Below are positions 5,530-10,182 of a stretch of DNA of 10,182 nt, piece by piece. The stretch lies in assembly GCA_900552585.1 (NCBI GenBank), contig USAB01000066.1:1-10182 (forward strand). The letters run 5' to 3'. Within the stretch, counting starts at the first letter, position 1; the number at the start of each line of letters is the position of its first letter. This DNA is from an uncultured Coriobacteriaceae bacterium. Lineage in GTDB: Bacteria; Actinomycetota; Coriobacteriia; Coriobacteriales; Eggerthellaceae. The translations under genes and the position numbers were made by a program. A model generated the notes under the pieces. It saw only the letters and a program-made list of their open reading frames with translations. It did not search any database and was not told where the DNA came from.

Positions 5530-6861
5530 ATGTTTGCTTCGAAGATCATGAACGGATTCGGTCCGCTCGCCGGCGTGAAAGTCGTGGAGCTGGCGGATTG
5601 GGTTGCGGCGCCGGCTGCCGTCAGGCAGCTGGGCGAGATGGGCGCCGAAATCATCAAGGTGGAGAACCCGAACGGCGACCCGCAGCGCACGCAATGCTGG
5701 GGTTTCGGCGGCGCGAATACGGAGCGCTGCGATCCCACGTACGAGAATGTGAATGCAAACAAAGACTGGATCAGCCTGAACCTGAAAACGGAAGACGGCA
5801 TGGCAATCATGATGGACCTGCTTGCAGAGGCCGATGTGTTCGTGAACGGCCTGCGCAACAAGGCGCTTGCGAAGCTGGGCCTGGACTGGGAGACGCTGCA
5901 TGAGAAGTTCCCGCGCCTGATCTGGGCGCAGATGCGCGGTTACGGCGAAAATGGCGCCATGCGCGACGCCCCCGGCTATGACGCCGTGTGCTGGGGCGCC
6001 CGCGGCGGCGTGAACGCCGTGTTCCGCCAGGCCGGCGAGTCCCCGGCAACGGCTCCGCAGGGCTTCGGCGACTTCAACGCGGCTGCCATCTTCGCCGGCG
6101 GTATCTGCGCGGCGCTGTACGAGCGCGAGAAGACCGGCAAGGGCGACAAGGTGGTCATCAACCTGTACCACGTGGCCATCTGGGGCCATGCGCACGGCTT
6201 GCAGGCCGCGCAGTTCGGCGCGCAGTACCCGAACAAGCGCACGCAGGTCAACAACCCCTTCAACAACACCTACCAAAGCAAGGACGGCGTGTGGTTCCTG
6301 ATCTGCTTACCGGATTACAACCGCTATTACGCGCCCATGATGGACATGCTGGGATTCCCGGAGATGAAGGAGCGCCAAGACTGCAGCACGCTGACCGCCG
6401 TCCGCGAGAATAGCATGCAAAAATTCGTCATTGCGAAGATCAGCGAAGGGTACGCCACGAAGGACTACGAAGAGTGGGACCGCATCATGAACGAATGCGA
6501 GGTGCCGCACCAGAAGCTGTTCGACTACGATGACATCCTCCACGACGAGGAATGCTACGACAACGACCTGCTGCGCCGCTACGACAGCCTGGACTTCGGT
6601 CCGCGCGCCTTCGGCACCACGCCGCTGCGCTTCGGCAACTTCGGCGATCCGCCGCTGATCCTGGGCAAGCCGCAGGGCTATCACACGGCCCGCTTCCTGA
6701 AGGCGAAGGGATACACGGACGAGCAGATCAAGAAGCTGGAAGACGAAGGCGCCATCAAGTGCTGGCACGGCGAGAACCTGGACGAGGACGTGGTCCCCGT
6801 GCTGAAGGCGAAGCGCCAGGTGAACGGCGAAGAGCCGTGCTGGTGGGAAGAACAGCACTAG
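5530..6861 (+). CDS. CaiB/BaiF family (class III) CoA-transferase, first copy
   Basis: Class III CoA-transferases move CoA between an acyl-CoA and a free carboxylic acid through enzyme-bound anhydride and thioester intermediates on an aspartate, in the cytoplasm. The 443-residue protein has the family N-terminus (LAGVKVVELADWVAAP), the IIKVENPNGDP turn, NKDWISLNLK, and the core GYDAVCWG...PQGFGDFNAA, where D181 (codon 6070-6072) aligns with the catalytic Asp. The nucleotide-binding-like TGKGDKV and the NPFNNTY segment follow. The start at 5530 follows GGGGG at 5521-5525; ATG 5515 lacks a Shine-Dalgarno sequence and ATG 5548 would also keep the domain. It is monocistronic, with dyad-rich DNA before it and a hairpin terminator after. 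No acyl-CoA dehydratase, dehydrogenase or ligase is adjacent, so the substrate is unknown. Known relatives include carnitine (CaiB), bile-acid (BaiF), 2-hydroxyacyl and aryl-lactyl (HadA, FldA) and formyl-CoA (Frc) transferases. Confidence 0.92.
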   Translation: MFASKIMNGFGPLAGVKVVELADWVAAPAAVRQLGEMGAEIIKVENPNGDPQRTQCWGFGGANTERCDPTYENVNANKDWISLNLKTEDGMAIMMDLLAEADVFVNGLRNKALAKLGLDWETLHEKFPRLIWAQMRGYGENGAMRDAPGYDAVCWGARGGVNAVFRQAGESPATAPQGFGDFNAAAIFAGGICAALYEREKTGKGDKVVINLYHVAIWGHAHGLQAAQFGAQYPNKRTQVNNPFNNTYQSKDGVWFLICLPDYNRYYAPMMDMLGFPEMKERQDCSTLTAVRENSMQKFVIAKISEGYATKDYEEWDRIMNECEVPHQKLFDYDDILHDEECYDNDLLRRYDSLDFGPRAFGTTPLRFGNFGDPPLILGKPQGYHTARFLKAKGYTDEQIKKLEDEGAIKCWHGENLDEDVVPVLKAKRQVNGEEPCWWEEQH

Positions 6862-6900
6862 CCGCTCTCCATCGGACACGCTAAGAAGACCGCACCTCAC

Positions 6901-6938
6901 AGGACCCGGATGCGCCGCTCGGCGCGTTCGGGTTCTTT
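6901..6938 (+). terminator. Terminator-like hairpin after the first CoA-transferase
   Basis: A 16-bp stem (6901-6916 with 6921-6936), including three G-U pairs, closes a GCTC loop. The downstream tail (TTTCCGTTTC) is only moderately T-rich. It stands 39 nt after the stop codon. Confidence 0.7.
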
Positions 6939-7038
6939 CCGTTTCACGGGGCTTCACGGCGCCGCCATTGATAGCGAACGGTAATGAAACGGCTGTCTAA
7001 CCGCTCAGGTTCAATCATACGTTTCGGCGCGCGGAATC

Positions 7039-7055
7039 TATACTTGGAATATAAC
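7039..7055 (+). promoter_or_regulatory. Candidate -10 elements for the second CoA-transferase
   Basis: TATACT (7039-7044) and TATAAC (7050-7055) both resemble a -10 box. Neither has a convincing -35 at normal spacing. Either would place the start of transcription 75-90 nt before the ATG at 7140. Confidence 0.28.
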
Positions 7056-7105
7056 GGTGTTGCGGATAAGCGGGGCCGCTGAATGGGGAGCATGCCATCG
7101 TCCCG

Positions 7106-7121
7106 TTGCCGCAAACGGCAA
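7106..7121 (+). promoter_or_regulatory. Small leader hairpin before the second CoA-transferase
   Basis: TTGCCG-CAAA-CGGCAA is a perfect 6-bp stem with a tetraloop. It ends directly before the GAGGAAAGGGTGAGG purine tract used for ribosome binding. It may influence access to that site; no known regulator is implied. Confidence 0.3.
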
Positions 7122-7139
7122 GAGGAAAGGGTGAGGTAT

Positions 7140-8381
7140 ATGAAACCGCTCGAGGGCATCAAAGTCGTGGATCTGACCACGTTTTTGGCTACACCGACCA
7201 CTGGCAGGGTGCTGGGCGAATGGGGTGCCGACGTCATCAAAGTCGAGGCGGCCAAGGGCGATCCCGGCCGTGTGAACCAGGCGGCCGTTTTCGGCATGCC
7301 GGCAAGCGACGACGAGAACCTGGGCTTCGACATGGCGAACATGCACAAGCGCTTCATCAGCCTGAACCTGAAGTCGAAGACCGGCGCCGAGATCATGGAC
7401 AAGCTGCTTGACCAGGCGGACATCTTCATCACGAACACGCGCACGAAGTCCCTGGCGAAGATGGGCTTCGATTGGGAGAGCGTCCATAAGAAGCATCCGC
7501 ACATCATCATGGGTCACGGCCTGGGCTACGGCAAGCTGGGCCCCGAGAAGGACGCGGCGGGCTTCGATGTGACGTGCTACATGGGCCGCGGCGGTGTGTT
7601 CGGCACGACGGTGAACAAGGGGGACGCCCCGATGATCCCCACGAACGGCTACGGCGACTTCCAGTGCTCCATGTTCCTTGCCGCCGGCATCCTGGCGGCG
7701 CTGCGCGGCCGCGAGAAGACGGGCCAGGGCGACTACGTCACATGCGCGCTGGAGCATGCGGGCATCTATGCGCTGTCCACCGGCATGGTCTCCGCCCAGT
7801 ATGGCAATCCATATCCGAAAAGCCGCTTGGAGGTGAACAACCCGCTGAACAACGTGTTCCGCTCGAAGGACGAGAAATGGGTGGTCCTGTGCCTGCCCGA
7901 GTACGACCGCGACTGGCCACGCGTGCTGAAGCTCATCGGCCGCGAGGATCTGCTGGACGACACGGACATGGCAAGCATCGAATCCGTGAATGCGAAGGGC
8001 CTTTCCCCGAAGGTCACGAAGGTACTCGACGACGGCTTCGCCCAGTTTACGCGCGACGAGCTGCTGAGGATGTTCAAGGAGAACGACATGCCGTGCGAAC
8101 CCGCGCAGACGCCCACAGATGTGTACGAAGATCAGAACGCGCTGGTGAACGGCTATATCAAGAAGGTTCCCTATCCGGCGGGCGACCGCTGGTGCCCTAC
8201 GGTGCCGGTGCAGTTCGAGCTGGAGGAGACGGCAGCGCTGGAGCCGACGGATAAGCTGGGTTCGTCCACGGTCGACGTGATGCGCGAGTTGGGCTACACG
8301 GACGAGCAGGTTGCGGCGGCGCTGGACGACGGCTCTGTCGCCGGCGCCACGGACTTGGCTGTGCTGCAGGGTAAGGAATAG
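7140..8381 (+). CDS. CaiB/BaiF family (class III) CoA-transferase, second copy
   Basis: A 413-residue paralogue of the protein encoded at 5530-6861, with the same block order: LEGIKVVDLTTFLATP at the N-terminus, ADVIKVEAAKGDPGR, HKRFISLNLKSKTG, the core GFDVTCYMGRGG, and TNGYGDF with the catalytic Asp at D173, then TGQGDYV and NNPLNNVFRSKD. I chose ATG 7140 because it begins at the family N-terminus and follows AAAGGGTGAGG. The in-frame ATG 7083 would add 19 unlike residues and places the upstream hairpin inside the coding region. The gene is separated from the first copy by a terminator and 278 nt, so the two are probably controlled separately. Sequence divergence across the core suggests different substrates or partners, which is inference. 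The reaction type is secure; the acid substrate is not identifiable from the window. Confidence 0.93.
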   Translation: MKPLEGIKVVDLTTFLATPTTGRVLGEWGADVIKVEAAKGDPGRVNQAAVFGMPASDDENLGFDMANMHKRFISLNLKSKTGAEIMDKLLDQADIFITNTRTKSLAKMGFDWESVHKKHPHIIMGHGLGYGKLGPEKDAAGFDVTCYMGRGGVFGTTVNKGDAPMIPTNGYGDFQCSMFLAAGILAALRGREKTGQGDYVTCALEHAGIYALSTGMVSAQYGNPYPKSRLEVNNPLNNVFRSKDEKWVVLCLPEYDRDWPRVLKLIGREDLLDDTDMASIESVNAKGLSPKVTKVLDDGFAQFTRDELLRMFKENDMPCEPAQTPTDVYEDQNALVNGYIKKVPYPAGDRWCPTVPVQFELEETAALEPTDKLGSSTVDVMRELGYTDEQVAAALDDGSVAGATDLAVLQGKE

Positions 8382-8417
8382 CGTCCAGCTGCCCGGTTAT
8401 GGGCACCTAAGGCCGAT

Positions 8418-8459
8418 GACAAGCGCCGCGGCGGGTCCGTTGCCCGCTGCGGCGCTGTC
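8418..8459 (+). terminator. Long GC-rich hairpin, probable terminator of the second CoA-transferase
   Basis: GCGCCGCGGCGGG (8423-8435) pairs with CCCGCTGCGGCGC (8443-8455) with one G-U pair. The outer GACA/TGTC extends the stem past a bulged A. The loop is TCCGTTG. The tail GCGTTTCC is weak, so termination may be inefficient. Confidence 0.6.
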
Positions 8460-8498
8460 GCGTTTCCGTGTGTGTCCCGACCGGTTCGTGAAAAAGAC

Positions 8499-8504
8499 TA
8501 CAAT
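8499..8504 (+). promoter_or_regulatory. Candidate -10 element of the zinc-ribbon/lgt/SOR operon
   Basis: TACAAT matches five of six -10 consensus bases and follows an A-rich run. The -35 region (CCCGAC, 17 bp upstream) is weak. Transcription would start near 8511. Confidence 0.35.
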
Positions 8505-8528
8505 GGATGCGGGGCAGTTCATCCCATG

Positions 8529-8548
8529 GGCCGGTGTTCCCACCGGCC
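8529..8548 (+). promoter_or_regulatory. Perfect leader hairpin before the zinc-ribbon gene
   Basis: GGCCGGTG-TTCC-CACCGGCC is an exact 8-bp stem with a 4-nt loop. It lies between the candidate -10 and the AAGGAGGG ribosome-binding site. It has no T-tail, so a leader structure or operator is more likely than a terminator. Confidence 0.4.
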
Positions 8549-8581
8549 ATCGATCATCTGCATGCAAGGAGGGATGCGGCC

Positions 8582-8803
8582 ATGGCGGCGGTGATTTCGT
8601 GTGAAAGATGCGGCAATAAGACGTTCGATTTGACGAAGTACCGTTCCATCATGCTGGTCAGCTCCGAAAAGGCCCTGTTCACGCTTGATTGCCCACGTTG
8701 CGGTTCGAAGGTTACGGCCCTGTGCGCCATTCCCGATTCCCTGAGGTCGCGTATCCTGCAGGGTGCCGCCGAAGTGGACGCCGGCATGGGCCGCGACCTG
8801 TAA
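8582..8803 (+). CDS. Small zinc-ribbon protein of unknown function
   Basis: The 73-residue protein has two CxxC knuckles, C7-x2-C10 (SCERCGN) and C37-x2-C40 (DCPRCGS), spaced as in a zinc ribbon, followed by a short charged helix. The start at 8582 is fixed by AAGGAGGG (8566-8573), 8 nt upstream and the strongest ribosome-binding site in this operon; longer in-frame starts upstream would run through the leader hairpin. The two strands between the knuckles (MLVSSEKALFTLDCP) fit a beta-ribbon. There is no signal peptide or membrane segment, so it should be cytoplasmic. It is the first gene of a tight operon, 7 nt before lgt. I do not recognise a specific family; a nucleic-acid or protein-binding role is possible but unproven. 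Confidence 0.8.
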   Translation: MAAVISCERCGNKTFDLTKYRSIMLVSSEKALFTLDCPRCGSKVTALCAIPDSLRSRILQGAAEVDAGMGRDL

Positions 8804-8810
8804 GGATCCT

Positions 8811-9674
8811 ATGCTCAACAACCTCTATCACAGCCTGAGCCCCATCGCGTTCACGTTGGGCCCGGTCAGCGTGCGCTGGTATGCCCTAGCGTATCTTACC
8901 GGCTTCCTGTGCGCGGCCATTGTCATCTGGCGCACGGCGAAGCGCTGGAAGATCCGGATCGACACGGATTCGCTGCTCACCATCATCCTCTGCGTCATGA
9001 TCGGCGTCATTCTGGGCGCGCGCCTGGGATACGTGCTGTTCTACGGCGCAGGGTACTACTGGCAGCATCCCCTTGAGATACTCGCATTCAACAAGGGCGG
9101 TATGAGCTTCCACGGCGGCCTGGTGGGCGCTCTGCTGGCGGGCATCGTGGCGGCGAAGGTGACGCACATCCCGTATCTGACGCTGGCGGACATGGCCGTC
9201 ATCGGCGCGCCGCTGGGGCTGTTCTTCGGCCGCTGCGCGAACTTCGTGAACGGCGAGCTGTGGGGTGCCGTGACGAATGCGCCTTGGGGCGTGGTGTTCG
9301 GCGGCGCTGCCGGCAACCTGCCGCGGCATCCTTCGCAGCTGTACGAGGCCGTGCTGGAAGGGTTGCTGCTGTTCGTCTTGCTGTATGCGCTGTCCCGCAA
9401 GTTCCCGCCGCGCCCGCGGGGAACGTTCCTGGGCATTTTCTTGATTATTTACGGCATTTGCCGTTTTCTCATCGAATTCGTTCGTCAGCCGGACGCGCAA
9501 CTGGGATACTTGTGGGGAGGCTGGCTGACCATGGGGCAGGTGCTGTCCGTGCCGCTTATCGCGGTGGGCATCTGCGTGCTGGTATACGCAGTGCGCCGCA
9601 AGCTGCCGCAGCAGGGAATGCCCGAAGAATCGGCTGGTACCGATGCCAAGGCGGCATCGGAGGAAAAGGAATAA
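8811..9674 (+). CDS. lgt: Prolipoprotein diacylglyceryl transferase
   Basis: Lgt transfers a diacylglyceryl group from phosphatidylglycerol to the lipobox cysteine of prolipoproteins, the first step of lipoprotein maturation, in the cytoplasmic membrane. The 287-residue protein has the usual length and multiple membrane segments. Diagnostic motifs are VRWYALAYLTGF (21-32), GARLGYVLFY (69-78), the KGGMSFHGGLVG block with H101, the GRCANFVNGELWG signature with R141 and N144, HPSQLYEA (173-180), and RFLIEFVRQPD with R219, E222 and R225. H101 and R141 correspond to the essential His and Arg of the E. coli enzyme. The C-terminus ends in a short charged Ala/Glu/Lys tail. The start follows AAGGAT 3 nt upstream. 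It is cotranscribed with the zinc-ribbon gene before it and the superoxide reductase-like gene 11 nt after it. The binding lipoprotein encoded at 2522 is a likely client. Confidence 0.96.
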   Translation: MLNNLYHSLSPIAFTLGPVSVRWYALAYLTGFLCAAIVIWRTAKRWKIRIDTDSLLTIILCVMIGVILGARLGYVLFYGAGYYWQHPLEILAFNKGGMSFHGGLVGALLAGIVAAKVTHIPYLTLADMAVIGAPLGLFFGRCANFVNGELWGAVTNAPWGVVFGGAAGNLPRHPSQLYEAVLEGLLLFVLLYALSRKFPPRPRGTFLGIFLIIYGICRFLIEFVRQPDAQLGYLWGGWLTMGQVLSVPLIAVGICVLVYAVRRKLPQQGMPEESAGTDAKAASEEKE

Positions 9675-9685
9675 GGAGGCACAGC

Positions 9686-10051
9686 ATGGCTTTGAATTTC
9701 TACCGCTGCAATAAGATGGGCAACGTCATCGTGAAGCCCTACGTGAAGGAAGAGGGCACGAACGCGGAGTTGCTGACGCCCAACACCGTGGACGCTGCGC
9801 AGGAGAAGCACGTTCCCGTGATCACCGTTACGGGCAATGCCGTCCATGTGCAGGTGGGCGAGGTGCTGCATCCCATGACGCCCGAGCACTACATCACGTT
9901 CATCGCGCTGGAGACGAAGAAGGGCTACCAGATTGTCGAGCTGACGCCGGACGATCAGCCGGTGGCGGACTTCGCCGTGGCGGAAGGCGACGAGCCCGTT
10001 GCCGCGTACGAGTACTGCAACCTGCACGGCCTGTGGAAGGCTGAGGTGTAG
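9686..10051 (+). CDS. Desulfoferrodoxin-family superoxide reductase with degenerate N-terminal domain
   Basis: Superoxide reductases reduce superoxide to peroxide at a mononuclear iron bound by four His and one Cys. The 121-residue protein keeps all those ligands: H42 (EKHVP), H62 and H68 (HPMTPEHY), C111 and H114 (YCNLHGLW). E40 and K41 match the conserved Glu-Lys next to the site. In two-iron members the first ~35 residues form a desulforedoxin domain with CxxC and CC iron ligands. Here only C8 remains (CNKMGN) and the CC pair is replaced (LLTPNT), so centre I iron should be absent, making it a one-iron enzyme with a relic domain. ATG 9686 follows AAGGAGG (9673-9679), which overlaps the lgt stop. 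It is the last gene of its operon, ahead of a terminator. The electron donor (often rubredoxin) is not in the window. Catalytic function is likely but inferred. Confidence 0.92.
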   Translation: MALNFYRCNKMGNVIVKPYVKEEGTNAELLTPNTVDAAQEKHVPVITVTGNAVHVQVGEVLHPMTPEHYITFIALETKKGYQIVELTPDDQPVADFAVAEGDEPVAAYEYCNLHGLWKAEV

Positions 10052-10075
10052 GGGATTCGCAGAGAATCGTTTGTG

Positions 10076-10106
10076 AAGGGGAGTCGCGGCAAGGCGGCTC
10101 CCCTTT
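10076..10106 (+). terminator. Terminator of the lgt operon
   Basis: AAGGGGAGTCGC (10076-10087) pairs with GCGGCTCCCCTT (10094-10105) with one G-U pair around a GGCAAG loop, followed by only a short T-run. It lies 24 nt after the stop codon. Confidence 0.72.
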
Positions 10107-10113
10107 GCTGCGT

Positions 10114-10119
10114 TATGAT
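10114..10119 (+). promoter_or_regulatory. -10 element placed for leaderless transcription
   Basis: TATGAT (five of six consensus bases) ends 6 nt before the ATG at 10126, so transcription would begin at or next to the A of the start codon. No Shine-Dalgarno sequence is present and no clear -35 is seen. Confidence 0.4.
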
Positions 10120-10125
10120 GCGCGC

Positions 10126-10182
10126 ATGAGAAACATCGCAATCATAGGAGGCGGCGCCGGCGGGCTGGCCGCCGCGATAGCT
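10126..10182 (+). CDS. FAD/NAD(P)-binding oxidoreductase, N-terminal fragment (3' partial)
   Basis: The first 19 codons read MRNIAIIGGGAGGLAAAIA, a beta strand followed by the GxGxxG glycine loop of a Rossmann dinucleotide-binding fold, running off the right edge. It begins at the N-terminus, as in FAD-dependent oxidoreductases of the aminoacetone/HI0933 or thioredoxin-reductase-like families. The family cannot be chosen from so little sequence. ATG 10126 is the only start in this frame close to the motif; it lacks a ribosome-binding site and may be leaderless. Confidence 0.75.
   Translation, partial: MRNIAIIGGGAGGLAAAIA

Noticed and set aside
7083..7139. ATG 7083 as the start of the second CoA-transferase
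   Set aside because: The extra 19 residues do not match the family N-terminus, while ATG 7140 begins exactly at it and has a purine-rich ribosome-binding region.
1..10182. CRISPR arrays, insertion sequences, tRNA or rRNA genes
   Set aside because: I saw no regularly spaced repeats, transposase motifs, terminal inverted repeats with target duplications, or tRNA-like cloverleaf sequences by eye. No search program could be run.

Overview
The window looks like a chromosomal segment of a high-GC anaerobic bacterium, most likely a gut actinobacterium of the Coriobacteriia/Eggerthellaceae type. This assignment is inference. It rests on strong third-position G/C with a preference for CTG, AAG, ACG, CCG and CGC codons, an oxygen-sensitive class III ribonucleotide reductase, a superoxide reductase-like protein, and two class III CoA-transferases. 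All recognised genes lie on the plus strand.

Layout. (1) 1-2340: 3' part of nrdD, the anaerobic ribonucleoside-triphosphate reductase, with a thioredoxin/glutaredoxin-like CPNC domain fused to its C-terminus. A clear terminator follows. (2) 2420-4984: a two-gene amino-acid ABC importer unit with an extended -10 promoter, a dyad just downstream of it, a lipoprotein substrate-binding protein fused to its permease, an ATPase, and a terminator. (3) 4985-5529: about 545 nt of AT-rich, dyad-rich DNA without a convincing gene, apparently the control region of the next gene. (4) 5530-8459: two paralogous CaiB/BaiF-type CoA-transferases, each in its own transcription unit and each followed by a GC-rich hairpin. 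(5) 8499-10106: a compact operon of a 73-residue zinc-ribbon protein, lgt (prolipoprotein diacylglyceryl transferase) and a desulfoferrodoxin-family protein that has lost its centre I cysteines, closed by a terminator. (6) 10126-10182: the first 19 codons of an FAD/NAD(P)-binding protein, possibly translated from a leaderless mRNA.

How the genes fit together. NrdD supplies dNTPs without oxygen, and the superoxide reductase-like protein would protect such radical and Fe-S enzymes. The importer brings in an amino acid. The CoA-transferases would activate an organic acid, which cannot be identified here because no dehydratase, dehydrogenase or transporter partner lies next to them. Lgt lipidates exported proteins, probably including the ABC binding protein encoded upstream.

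No mobile element, CRISPR array, tRNA or rRNA was seen. No clearly new system is evident. The points most worth following up are the NrdD-redoxin fusion, the abrupt codon-usage change inside nrdD, the dyad-rich region before the first CoA-transferase, and the degenerate superoxide reductase.
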